IMG/VR virus record: IMGVR_UViG_3300025138_006795
Coordinates: 1-22,981 of that record
DNA from: a virus
Length of the DNA stretch: 22,981 nt
Direction: 5' to 3' (one strand)
In this document: positions 5,022 through 13,032 of the stretch, piece after piece
Numbering within the stretch: the first letter of the stretch is position 1
Layout: each line of letters begins with the position of its first letter
Made by a program: the position numbers and the translations under genes
Notes under the pieces: model-generated
Databases searched by the model: none
The model's input: the letters and a program-made list of their open reading frames with translations, nothing else
What the model was told of the DNA's origin: nothing

Positions 5022-7523
5022 TTGAAAGCATTTTACACAAACGTTGCGCGATATGGCAACACACTTTTATACCGTGGTTATAATGACCACGGTGTAAGAG
5101 TCGAGAAAAAAATTAAATTTAAACCCACTCTATTTGTAAGAAGTAAAGATAAAAATACTGCTTGGAAATCACTTGATGGTTTATCTTTGCAGCCAGTAGA
5201 TTTTAATTCTATGCGTGATGCCAAAGAATGGCTAGAAACGTATAAAGATATGGACAATGTGAAAATATATGGCAATACAAATTATATGCAGCAATTTATC
5301 GCAAGCGCATTTCCTAAAGATATTCAGTTTAATCGTAATACTGTAAATATAGCTAATCTTGATATCGAAGTTGCTTCAGATGATGGCTTTCCAGAACCTG
5401 AAACTGCCAATTATCCAGTAATTTCAATTTGTCTTAAAAGTTCGACCAGTGAAGTTTATCATGTTTGGGGTCTTGGAGACTTTGATGTTGAAAAGCGAGA
5501 AAATAAAGACATATTAGTTCAATATCGTAAATGTAATAGTGAGACAGAATTGCTTGCTAAGTTTATGGAATACTGGACAAAGAATACTCCAGACGTTATT
5601 ACTGGATGGTACATCAAAAACTTTGATATGCCGTACTTGATTAATCGTGTCGCTAAGTTGGCTGGCACAGAAGTTTCTAACAAATTCTCACCTTGGGGTC
5701 TTGTTAGTGAAAGAAATATTACTATTCAAGGTCGTGTTATGAAAAGTTATGAAATTACTGGCATATCACAACTTGATTATATCGAATTGTTTAAAAAGTT
5801 TGGTTACTCTTATGGTAATCAAGCATCTTATAAGTTAGATCATATTGCTAATGTTGTACTTGGTGAAAAGAAATTATCATATGAAGAACATGGCAATCTG
5901 CATACTCTTTATAAAAATGACCATCAGTTATTCATTGATTATAACATAAAAGATGTTTGGCTAGTCGGTAAAATAGACGAAAAAATGGACTTGATTACTC
6001 TTGCATTAACAATGGCATATCGCGGTGGCGTAAATTATGATACGACTATGGGCACTACTGCCATATGGGACTCTATCATTCATCGTGAATTAAACCAAAA
6101 GAAAATAGTTATTCCTCCAAAAGAAGATAAACATAAGACTCCATATCCTGGTGGCTATGTAAAAGATCCACATATCGGTGCACATGATTGGGTTGTTTCT
6201 TTTGATTTGAACTCACTATATCCAAATTTAATTGTGCAATATAATATGTCACCTGAAACGCTAGTTGTTGATCCTGATGAACGACATGAATCTGGCGTTA
6301 ATCATTATATGAATAATACTCCCAGAGTTAATAAAGATTTATCTATTGCCGCAAACGGAGTTACATTCAGTAAAGAAAAGCAGGGTATTTTGCCTAAGCT
6401 TATTTCTGATTATATGTTAGAGAGAAAAACGACTAAAAAAGCTATGTTGGCAGCAATGCAGAAACACGCAGACAATCCATCAGATGCACTTTCAAGAGAA
6501 ATCAATCAACTTGAAAACAGACAGATGGCAATTAAAATTCTACTAAACTCATTATATGGCGCTATTGGTAATCAACATTTTCGTTACTTCGACCAACGGA
6601 TTGCTGAAGGTATTACACTCTCAGGTCAATTATCTATTCAATGGGCAGAACGCTGTATCAATGATGAAATGAATGAGATTTTAAAAACAGATAATGTTGA
6701 TTATGTTATTGCGATGGATACAGACTCTCTCTATATTAACTTCGGTCCATTCATCAAAAAATTAGCACCTAAAGATCCAGTAAAAGCACTTGATAAAATT
6801 TGTGCAGAGCATTTTGAAGCTGTACTTCAGAAAGGCTATGACAATCTCTTTAGACAAATGAACGCATATACAAATCGTATGATTATGGAACGTGAAGCAA
6901 TTGCGGATCGTGGAATTTGGATGGCAAAGAAGCGTTATATTTTGAATGTGCATAATAACGAAGGTGTTCAATATAAAGAACCAAAACTAAAAATCATGGG
7001 TATTGAAGCTATAAAATCTTCAACACCTCAAGTTGTTCGTGATAAATTCTTGCAAGTTTTCAAGATTATTATTTCTGGTTCAGAAATAGATACTAGAAAG
7101 TTTATCAATGATTTTAAGAGTGAGTTTAAATCTTTACCACCTGAAGCAGTATCTTTTCCTAGAGGCTGCAGTGAAGTGAAAAAGTATTCAGATCGAAAGA
7201 CTATATTTAAGAAGGGCACTCCCATTCATGTTAGAGGCGCACTCTTATATAATGATCAAATAAAAGACAAAGCATTAGATAAAAAATATACTCCTATACA
7301 AAATGGTGAAAAAGTTTTATTCAGCTATCTTAAAATGCCTAATCCAATTAGACAAAACGTTATATCTTTTCCTGATTACATTCCTCCAGAAATGAATTTA
7401 GCTAGATATATTGATTATGAAACACAATTTTCTAAAACCTTTCTTGATCCCATTGAACCTATACTTGATGCTGTCGGATGGTCTGTCGAAGAAAAATCTA
7501 CACTAGAAGATTTTTTTGGTTGA
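5022..7523 (+). CDS. 43: DNA polymerase, family B (T4 gp43-like)
   Basis: This is the replicative DNA polymerase with 3'-5' proofreading. It has 833 residues, slightly shorter than T4 gp43 (898). The start is TTG 5022, with GGAG seven bases before and the sequence MKAFYTNVARYGN, which matches the family N-terminus. Exonuclease motifs are NLDIEVAS near residue 112 (Exo I), NFDMPYLINR near 200 (Exo II) and YNIKDVWLV near 308 (Exo III). Polymerase motifs are SFDLNSLYPNLIVQ near 393 (A), KILLNSLYGAIGN near 507 (B), AMDTDSLYI near 564 (C) and the MAKKRY site near 643. The C-terminal LEDFFG resembles the T4 LDFLFG end, which binds the sliding clamp. It has its own sigma70-type promoter, and a strong hairpin lies 46 bases inside the gene. 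Confidence 0.97.
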   Translation: MKAFYTNVARYGNTLLYRGYNDHGVRVEKKIKFKPTLFVRSKDKNTAWKSLDGLSLQPVDFNSMRDAKEWLETYKDMDNVKIYGNTNYMQQFIASAFPKDIQFNRNTVNIANLDIEVASDDGFPEPETANYPVISICLKSSTSEVYHVWGLGDFDVEKRENKDILVQYRKCNSETELLAKFMEYWTKNTPDVITGWYIKNFDMPYLINRVAKLAGTEVSNKFSPWGLVSERNITIQGRVMKSYEITGISQLDYIELFKKFGYSYGNQASYKLDHIANVVLGEKKLSYEEHGNLHTLYKNDHQLFIDYNIKDVWLVGKIDEKMDLITLALTMAYRGGVNYDTTMGTTAIWDSIIHRELNQKKIVIPPKEDKHKTPYPGGYVKDPHIGAHDWVVSFDLNSLYPNLIVQYNMSPETLVVDPDERHESGVNHYMNNTPRVNKDLSIAANGVTFSKEKQGILPKLISDYMLERKTTKKAMLAAMQKHADNPSDALSREINQLENRQMAIKILLNSLYGAIGNQHFRYFDQRIAEGITLSGQLSIQWAERCINDEMNEILKTDNVDYVIAMDTDSLYINFGPFIKKLAPKDPVKALDKICAEHFEAVLQKGYDNLFRQMNAYTNRMIMEREAIADRGIWMAKKRYILNVHNNEGVQYKEPKLKIMGIEAIKSSTPQVVRDKFLQVFKIIISGSEIDTRKFINDFKSEFKSLPPEAVSFPRGCSEVKKYSDRKTIFKKGTPIHVRGALLYNDQIKDKALDKKYTPIQNGEKVLFSYLKMPNPIRQNVISFPDYIPPEMNLARYIDYETQFSKTFLDPIEPILDAVGWSVEEKSTLEDFFG
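5068..5096 (+). repeat. Strong hairpin early in gp43 coding sequence
   Basis: ACCGTGGT (5071-5078) pairs perfectly with ACCACGGT (5086-5093) around TATAATG. Flanking bases extend the stem to 11 bp with one G-T pair. It begins 46 bases after the start codon. It could slow ribosomes or serve as a protein-binding site; neither can be shown here. Confidence 0.65.
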
Positions 7524-7548
7524 CAAAAGCTAATTACTTTACTATAGT
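7520..7548 (+). promoter_or_regulatory. Sigma70-type promoter of the mazG/primase/metabolic operon
   Basis: TTGACA (7520-7525) and TATAGT (7543-7548) have a 17-base spacer. The gp43 stop TGA lies inside the -35 box. A perfect 12-base palindrome, TTACTATAGTAA (7539-7550), covers the -10 box and could be an operator. No other promoter is evident before 12865, so this one may drive everything down to the PEP carboxykinase. Confidence 0.8.
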
Positions 7549-7575
7549 AATATTATCAAAAATAAAGGGTAAAGC

Positions 7576-7908
7576 ATGACTACTAAAAAAATCAAAACAC
7601 ACGACTTTCCTGTGATGGCACTAATCAATAAAATTAAAGATTGGCATCAAAATAGAAATTTAATTGAAGGTTCTACTGATAAAGATCAAGTACTAAAGCT
7701 AATGCAAGAGTTGGGCGAGTTGTCTGATAGTGTATGTAAGGGTAATGACATTAGAGATGATCTTGGCGATATGATGGTTGTTATGATAAATATCATGGTG
7801 CGTAATGATATTAGTATGAACGAATGCTTAACTGTTGCCTATAATGATATCAAAGATCGTAAAGGTCGAATGGTTGAAGGCATCTTTGTAAAGGAAGCGG
7901 ATTTGTAA
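7576..7908 (+). CDS. mazG: MazG-like nucleotide pyrophosphohydrolase
   Basis: This 110-residue all-helical protein hydrolyses nucleoside triphosphates to monophosphates and pyrophosphate. The family's metal-binding pattern is visible as QELGELSDSV near residue 45 (E-x-x-E) and RDDLGDMMVVMINIM near residue 63 (the second acidic pair), followed by VAYNDIKDRKGRMVEG. The length suits the short single-domain phage form. In marine phages MazG has been linked to recycling nucleotides from the host genome or to changing ppGpp levels, and neither role is settled. It is the first gene after the promoter at 7520, has AAAGGG upstream of its ATG, and its stop abuts the GTG start of the primase-like gene. 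Confidence 0.85.
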   Translation: MTTKKIKTHDFPVMALINKIKDWHQNRNLIEGSTDKDQVLKLMQELGELSDSVCKGNDIRDDLGDMMVVMINIMVRNDISMNECLTVAYNDIKDRKGRMVEGIFVKEADL

Positions 7909-8844
7909 GTGTATAGTCTTACTATATTCAAAAATTTATATGATAACAAAACTCACCGCAAGATGCACTTCTCGCGGTGGGAAGATTACACTAAATTTTT
8001 ATTTGATCTATCTAAAATACCTAGAAAAGGAAAGCATGATGCACAACTTATATCTCCAGCTAGTTACGTTTCTGATACGACTAGGGCAAACGCGAATGTT
8101 TTGGATTGGTCAAGTTGGGCTGCTGTTGATGTTGATGATCATGTCTTTAAAGGAAAATTAGAGAGTGAACTTTTTGATCGGTTTGGTTACTATAATTATG
8201 TTTGTTATAGTACCGCAAGTAGTTCAATCGATCATCCGAAGTTCCGACTTGTGTTTCCACTCACAAAATCGATTGATACATCTAAAATAAAACACTTTTG
8301 GTTCGCGCTAAACAAAGAGCTAGGAGAAATAGGAGATGGGCAGACTAAAGACCTATCTAGAATGTATTATATTCCTGCGAATTATGATGGTGCTAATAAC
8401 TTTATATTCAATAACACTTCTGGTATTGATATGAATGCTAACGATATAATATCAAAACATCCTTATAAAGAAAAAGTTGGGTCATCTTTTATGGATAGAT
8501 TGCCTAAAAACACTATAGATAAAGTTATTCAATATAGAAAGAATCAACAGAAAAATACAGAAATTTATTGGTCTAGCTACAAAGATTGTCCGTTTGTAAA
8601 TAAAAAACATGTTAAAGAATGGTTTGATATTTCAAACATAGATAACAGTGGAAGATATGCAATGATCTATAAAATTATGGTTTCTACTGCCATGAACGCT
8701 ATCAAGAAAGAGTATCCTATAACTGCATTTGAGATAGAACAATTGGTTAGAGAATTAGATAATGAAAGTTCTAGAAGATATGAAAAGCGACCTTTAAATG
8801 TGGAAGCTGATAGAGCCATAGAATACGCATATAGAAATGTATAA
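7909..8844 (+). CDS. Primase-like protein of the archaeo-eukaryotic primase (AEP) type
   Basis: This 311-residue protein starts at GTG 7909, directly after the mazG stop, with GGAAG upstream. Residues 70-155 show an AEP-like set of motifs. WAAVDVDDH (Asp74, Asp76) would be the metal-binding D-x-D of motif I. SSSIDHPKFRLVFPL (His109) would be motif II, and GQTKDLSRMYYIPA (Asp148, Arg151) motif III. Similar N-terminal domains occur in RepB-like and PrimPol-like phage replication proteins. The C-terminal part (about 190-311) is basic and helical, perhaps for DNA binding. T4 uses a DnaG/TOPRIM primase (gp61) instead, and none is seen in this window. The neighbourhood of polymerase and helicase genes supports a replication role. 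A hairpin (CTCACCGC with GCGGTGGG, 7952-7981) lies early in the gene. Confidence 0.65.
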   Translation: MYSLTIFKNLYDNKTHRKMHFSRWEDYTKFLFDLSKIPRKGKHDAQLISPASYVSDTTRANANVLDWSSWAAVDVDDHVFKGKLESELFDRFGYYNYVCYSTASSSIDHPKFRLVFPLTKSIDTSKIKHFWFALNKELGEIGDGQTKDLSRMYYIPANYDGANNFIFNNTSGIDMNANDIISKHPYKEKVGSSFMDRLPKNTIDKVIQYRKNQQKNTEIYWSSYKDCPFVNKKHVKEWFDISNIDNSGRYAMIYKIMVSTAMNAIKKEYPITAFEIEQLVRELDNESSRRYEKRPLNVEADRAIEYAYRNV

Positions 8845-8854
8845 GGAGATTTGA

Positions 8855-9679
8855 ATGACTTTTATTGCAGCAATGGACCACAGCGGTGGATCAACAGGTG
8901 GAGTTTTAGAACGCTACGGACAAGAATATACTGAAGATGATAAAATGGAAAAAGTCCATGCAATGCGTATGCGTATGGTAAATAGTCCTAAATTTACTTC
9001 AGAAAATATAAAAGGAGCAATTCTGTACAAAGATACTTTGGATAGAGGAATGGCTTCAATTCTACACGAAAAGAAAATTCCTATCTATTTGAAAGTTGAT
9101 AGTGGTTGTAATCCAGACGGAACTCTTAAAGATTTTGATATAGCTGAGATGATTCAGTTCGCAACTAAACATGGCTGTACTGGCACAAAAATGCGAAGTA
9201 TTGTCCATAGTGTTGATATGATAGCACCTGTACTAAATCAACAATTTAAACTTGCTAAAGAAATTGCTGAAGGATTTCTTATGCCTATTATTGAACCAGA
9301 AGTTCCTATCGATTCTCCAGATAAAGCAGAAATTGAATGGAAAATGCATGTTCAACTTAGAAATAAGTTAGATACATTTCACTCAGATAATAATACTTTG
9401 GGTTTGGTTAGACTTTTTACTATGTTAAAGCTAACTCCACCAGAACAAGATGATTTGTATTATGAGTTGACAAAGCACTACAATGTTGATAGTATAGTTT
9501 CTTTAAGCGGCGGATACTCTACGGATGAAGCATGTGAACGTCTTTCAAAACAGAGGAATATATCAGCAAGCTTCAGCCGCGCTTTAAGTGAAGGTCTATT
9601 CTTCACTCAGTCCGAAGAAGAATTTAATAGTCGCATAAATCAGAATATAGACCAAATATGTAAAGCCAGTAGAGGATAA
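8855..9679 (+). CDS. fda: Fructose-bisphosphate aldolase, class I
   Basis: This enzyme reversibly joins dihydroxyacetone phosphate and glyceraldehyde 3-phosphate into fructose 1,6-bisphosphate, acting in glycolysis, gluconeogenesis or the Calvin cycle. It has 274 residues, against about 295 for bacterial class I enzymes. Family landmarks in order are FIAAMDHSGGSTGGVL at the start, VHAMRMRMVNSP near 34, GAILYKDTLDR near 55, IYLKVDSG near 76, GCTGTKMRS near 105, PIIEPEVPI near 145, MLKLTPP near 190 with Lys192 as the Schiff-base lysine, SLSGGYSTDEA near 216, and ASFSRAL near 237. All key residues seem intact. Its ATG follows an AAGGAGA site, ten bases after the primase-like gene. The best resemblance is to bacterial short class I aldolases such as those of Staphylococcus. 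It opens the metabolic cassette. Confidence 0.93.
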   Translation: MTFIAAMDHSGGSTGGVLERYGQEYTEDDKMEKVHAMRMRMVNSPKFTSENIKGAILYKDTLDRGMASILHEKKIPIYLKVDSGCNPDGTLKDFDIAEMIQFATKHGCTGTKMRSIVHSVDMIAPVLNQQFKLAKEIAEGFLMPIIEPEVPIDSPDKAEIEWKMHVQLRNKLDTFHSDNNTLGLVRLFTMLKLTPPEQDDLYYELTKHYNVDSIVSLSGGYSTDEACERLSKQRNISASFSRALSEGLFFTQSEEEFNSRINQNIDQICKASRG

Positions 9680-9682
9680 AAT

Positions 9683-10027
9683 ATGACTATTGCTGGAAAA
9701 GTTTGGGGTCAAACTGAATTGATTGAAGCAAATTGTGCATTAGAATTTCATAGAATTTTAATGAATAAGGGAGGAGTTTGTAGCAAACATCTACATGAAT
9801 ACAAATGGAATGGCTTTTATGTTGAAAGTGGTGTGATGAAAGTCTCTGTCTGGCAGAAAGATTATGACTTAATTGATGAAACTATTTTATATGAAGGCGA
9901 CTATACAAAAGTAAAACCTGGTCTATATCATCAGTTTGAATGTCTAGAGTCAGGAGTTGCGTTTGAATTATATTGGGCAGAGTTTAATCATAACGATATT
10001 ATAAGAGAAACGGTAGGACATAAATGA
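9683..10027 (+). CDS. Cupin-domain protein
   Basis: This 114-residue single-domain cupin has motif 1 as GGVCSKHLHEYKWNGFYVESG near residues 30-50 (His35, His37 and Glu38 as metal ligands) and motif 2 as GDYTKVKPGLYHQFECLESG near 74-93 (His83). The pattern resembles the small WbuC-like or mannose-6-phosphate-isomerase-like cupins used in sugar metabolism, but these sequences do not fix a substrate. It sits between the aldolase and SAM synthetase genes, with short spacing and a 4-base ATGA overlap to the latter. A sugar-phosphate isomerase or epimerase would fit the nearby phosphomannomutase-like gene, and a binding-only role is equally possible. Confidence 0.8.
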   Translation: MTIAGKVWGQTELIEANCALEFHRILMNKGGVCSKHLHEYKWNGFYVESGVMKVSVWQKDYDLIDETILYEGDYTKVKPGLYHQFECLESGVAFELYWAEFNHNDIIRETVGHK

Positions 10028-11112
10028 TTTTTACGAGTGAAAGTGTTAGCGCAGGTCATCCCGATAAAGTTGCAGATCAAATCTCAGATGCATTGGTAGA
10101 TGCCGGACTACATGCTGGTAATGAAACGACTCGTGTTGCGATAGAAACTTTAGTTACTACAAATTCCGTGACTATTGCTGGTGAAGTAAAAAATTATAAC
10201 GTCGGCTTTCTTAAAAGAGCGGAGATTGTTCGTAATGTTATAAAAGAAATAGGTTATGAGCAAGAAGGTTTTCATCATAAAAGCGTAATTATAACTGATA
10301 AGATTCATGAGCAAAGTGATGATATTGCACTAGGAACAGATGGTTTTGGTGCAGGCGATCAAGGCATTATGTTTGGATATGCGTGTAATCACACAAAAAG
10401 TATGATGCCAGCGCCTATTCATTTTTCACATGAAATCATGAAAGAGTTAAATAAACAAAAGCGCCAATCTCAAATTTTAGGTCCAGATGCAAAAGCACAA
10501 GTAAGTGTTGAATATAATGGTCCTAGGCGCGACGGCAATATTAAACGCATTGATCAAGTTGTTATAAGTACTCAGCATGATGAAGGCAAATGCGATATTG
10601 CAAGAAAATTATCTAAGCAATCAGCCCATAGTGTATTAGGAGATTTGATTGATGAAAATACTAAATGGCATCTTAATCCCACTGGTAATTTTGTTATCGG
10701 TGGTCCAGATGGTGATGCTGGCGTCACTGGACGTAAGATCATTGTTGATACCTATGGGGGTTTTGCTCCTCATGGTGGTGGCGCATTTAGTGGAAAAGAT
10801 CCTACAAAAGTAGATAGAAGTGGTGCATACATTGCCCGATGGCTTGCTAAGAATATTGTAGCAGATGAAATGGCCGATTGGTGTAATATTCAACTATCGT
10901 ATGCAATTGGAGTAAAAGAGCCTACTAGTATATACATTGATAGTAACGGTCATAATAGATCAATAGAAAAATTTATTAGAAATGAAATTGATTTGACTCC
11001 AAAAGGAATTATTGATAGATTTGATTTATTCAACTTCTACAAGTATAGTGAAAATTGTGTACATGGTCATTTTGGCAATAAAGATGTGCCATGGGAAAAG
11101 ATTGGATGGTAG
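10024..11112 (+). CDS. metK: S-adenosylmethionine synthetase
   Basis: This enzyme makes SAM from methionine and ATP. It has 362 residues, a little shorter than the bacterial 384. It begins TSESVSAGHPDKVADQISDA with the GHPDK active-site segment at residues 11-15. GFGAGDQGIMFGYA near 107 is the first family signature, and GGGAFSGKDPTKVDRSGAY near 251 is the second, with the phosphate-binding loop. GGPDGDAGVTGRKIIVDTYGG lies between them. Catalytic residues look complete, so it should be active. It starts in an ATGA overlap with the cupin gene. SAM from this enzyme could feed the DNA methyltransferase at 13427-14575. Phage MetK is unusual; some phages instead encode SAM-degrading enzymes. Confidence 0.96.
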   Translation: MIFTSESVSAGHPDKVADQISDALVDAGLHAGNETTRVAIETLVTTNSVTIAGEVKNYNVGFLKRAEIVRNVIKEIGYEQEGFHHKSVIITDKIHEQSDDIALGTDGFGAGDQGIMFGYACNHTKSMMPAPIHFSHEIMKELNKQKRQSQILGPDAKAQVSVEYNGPRRDGNIKRIDQVVISTQHDEGKCDIARKLSKQSAHSVLGDLIDENTKWHLNPTGNFVIGGPDGDAGVTGRKIIVDTYGGFAPHGGGAFSGKDPTKVDRSGAYIARWLAKNIVADEMADWCNIQLSYAIGVKEPTSIYIDSNGHNRSIEKFIRNEIDLTPKGIIDRFDLFNFYKYSENCVHGHFGNKDVPWEKIGW

Positions 11113-11113
11113 A

Positions 11114-12331
11114 ATGACAAATATTAACATTACAACAGAACCAACTGGTCGTAGTCCAGAGAACAAATACTTTTTTGGAGAAGCAACTTCAGAGTTATGT
11201 AAAGAAAGACCGAAATATTGCAAGATTGGTAATATGGATGATTATCTTTTGTTTGCAGATAAAATGCTTCCTAGAATGATAACAGAAAAAGTTTATAGAA
11301 AACCCTTACAATTTAAATCCGCAAATATTAAGTTCGTTGTACATACTAACGATGAACGCCATGAACAGTTTGTTAGAAATATGTTTGACGTACTACCTAA
11401 TGGATTTGGACATGAAGTTCCAGATTGGACAATTTGGCACAACACAGAATTAGAAGTGCCACATCCTAAAATTTATGTGAATCTTGACACTCAAACAATG
11501 TTCATTGCTGGAACTACATTTCTCGGTGAGATTAAAAAAGGTGTATTCGGTATTCTTGGATTTGAACTGCCAAGGCATGATATTTTACCAATGCATTGTA
11601 GTGCTTTCACATATGATGCAACTACTAATTTAATGTTTGGTTTGAGTGGCACAGGTAAAACTACGTTGAGTAGCGATCCAAATTATGCGTTGATTAGTGA
11701 CGATGAAGTTTATTGGGATATGCATGGCATAAACATGATTGAAACTGGATGTTATGCTAAGAGTGAAGGACTTACACCTGAAACACACAAAACAATCTTT
11801 GATGCAGTTGAAAAAGCAAGATCGGAAGATTGCTTAGTTGTAGAAAATCCAGGTGTGCCGAACGCAAGATTGAGTTATCCAATTACATGTGTTGAAAACG
11901 CATATCATAGTCCTCAGAAATTTGATCATCCAGATAATATATTTTTCTTAACTATGGACGCAAAGGGTGTATTTCCACCATACAGTAAAATTAGCGGCGA
12001 CACAGTACGAAGATTCTTTGAAACAGGCTATACAAGTCAGATGCCTGGTACCGAAGCTGGTGATAATCAGATCAAACCATTATTTAGCCCATGTTATGGA
12101 TCACCATTTATGCCAAGACCTGTGAAAGAATACAGCGATTTGCTGATGAAAAAAATTCATGCAAATAATTGTAATGTATATTTGATTAATACTGGAATGG
12201 ATAAAGACGGTAATAGGTTTTCTCTTGACTTTACTCGCCAATGCGTTAAACTGTGTATAGAAAGTAATTTGCAAGACGAGAGTAAAGAAGTATTAAAAAC
12301 TTTAGAAGATTTGATAGGCAATAGAATATGA
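11114..12331 (+). CDS. pckA: Phosphoenolpyruvate carboxykinase (ATP), shortened
   Basis: This enzyme converts oxaloacetate and ATP to PEP, CO2 and ADP, the entry step of gluconeogenesis. From ATG 11114 it has 405 residues against about 530 in bacteria. The frame is open upstream to 11012 inside metK, but the homology starts at TGRSPENKYFF. Active-site blocks are all present: Arg13 in TGRSP, Lys in GEIKKGVFG near 139, His in MHCSA near 161, the P-loop GLSGTGKTTLS near 176, the metal-binding ISDDE near 195, Arg in NARLSYPI near 252, and the FLTMDAKGVFPPYSK and GYTSQMPGTEAG regions. The losses fall at the N-terminus and in peripheral loops, so this looks like a compact working enzyme. It overlaps the following HAD gene by four bases. 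Confidence 0.93.
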   Translation: MTNINITTEPTGRSPENKYFFGEATSELCKERPKYCKIGNMDDYLLFADKMLPRMITEKVYRKPLQFKSANIKFVVHTNDERHEQFVRNMFDVLPNGFGHEVPDWTIWHNTELEVPHPKIYVNLDTQTMFIAGTTFLGEIKKGVFGILGFELPRHDILPMHCSAFTYDATTNLMFGLSGTGKTTLSSDPNYALISDDEVYWDMHGINMIETGCYAKSEGLTPETHKTIFDAVEKARSEDCLVVENPGVPNARLSYPITCVENAYHSPQKFDHPDNIFFLTMDAKGVFPPYSKISGDTVRRFFETGYTSQMPGTEAGDNQIKPLFSPCYGSPFMPRPVKEYSDLLMKKIHANNCNVYLINTGMDKDGNRFSLDFTRQCVKLCIESNLQDESKEVLKTLEDLIGNRI

Positions 12332-13032
12332 TACACCACATTTTCGATGTTGATGGCACACTTACACCTAGTCGTGGAAAAATGGATGAAAAGTTTAGTT
12401 CATTTTTCTTCGACTTCTGTACATTAAATAATGTATATCTTGTTACTGGTAGTGATATTCAAAAGACGCGAGAACAAGTTGGTGAAGTTATTTGGGGTAT
12501 GACCAAACGTAATTATCAATGTGGAGGTAATGACGTTTGGAAACGTGGAAAAAATATTAGAAGCAATAGTATTAAGTTGCCCGATAACATGTGGGGATAT
12601 CTAAATAGTGAGATTAATAATAGTGAATTTTCCATTAGAACAGGCATTCATATTGAAGAAAGACCTGGTTTAATAAATCTTTCCATTGTAGGCAGAAATG
12701 CAAGTAAAAATCAAAGAGAACAATATATATCTTGGGATAAACAAACTAATGAGAGAATTAATATATCAAAGCGATTACACAATCTATTTCCTGACTTTGA
12801 ATTCAAAGTTGCTGGTGAAACAGGCATAGATATTACAGTAAAAGGAAATAATAAATCTCAAATATTGACAGACTTTTCGAAATCTGATATAATACACTTC
12901 TACGGTGATAAATGTGATTTAGGTGGTAACGATCATGAGATTGCTCTCGCTGTACATGATCGTGTTGGTAAAAATTTATCATATCAAGTAAAAGATTGGA
13001 AAGAGACTTGGGAAATATTAAAACAAAAATAG
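12328..13032 (+). CDS. HAD-family phosphomannomutase-like enzyme (eukaryotic PMM type)
   Basis: This 234-residue HAD protein starts HIFDVDGTLTPSR, with Asp7 as nucleophile and Asp9 as acid/base. Two later blocks mark it as close to the eukaryotic-type alpha-phosphomannomutases rather than a general phosphatase: RPGLINLSIVGRNASKNQRE near residue 112 (compare RNGMLNVSPIGR in PMM) and HFYGDKCDLGGNDHEIA near 190 (compare FFGDKTMPGGNDHEI). The expected reaction is interconversion of mannose 6-phosphate and mannose 1-phosphate, feeding GDP-mannose or other activated sugars. A sugar phosphatase is the alternative. It overlaps pckA by ATGA at the start and the cytidylyltransferase gene at the end, and contains a perfect sigma70-like promoter at 12865-12893. 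Confidence 0.85.
   Translation: MIHHIFDVDGTLTPSRGKMDEKFSSFFFDFCTLNNVYLVTGSDIQKTREQVGEVIWGMTKRNYQCGGNDVWKRGKNIRSNSIKLPDNMWGYLNSEINNSEFSIRTGIHIEERPGLINLSIVGRNASKNQREQYISWDKQTNERINISKRLHNLFPDFEFKVAGETGIDITVKGNNKSQILTDFSKSDIIHFYGDKCDLGGNDHEIALAVHDRVGKNLSYQVKDWKETWEILKQK
12865..12893 (+). promoter_or_regulatory. Consensus sigma70-type promoter inside the HAD gene
   Basis: TTGACA (12865-12870) and TATAAT (12888-12893) with exactly 17 bases between lie within coding sequence. Transcription would start near 12900 and read the cytidylyltransferase and methyltransferase genes. Both hexamers match consensus perfectly, so chance is unlikely, but the codons also serve the protein. Confidence 0.7.

Noticed and set aside
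11012-11113. N-terminal extension of the PEP carboxykinase frame into metK
   Set aside because: The extra 34 residues read the metK C-terminus in another frame, and similarity to PckA begins only after ATG 11114.
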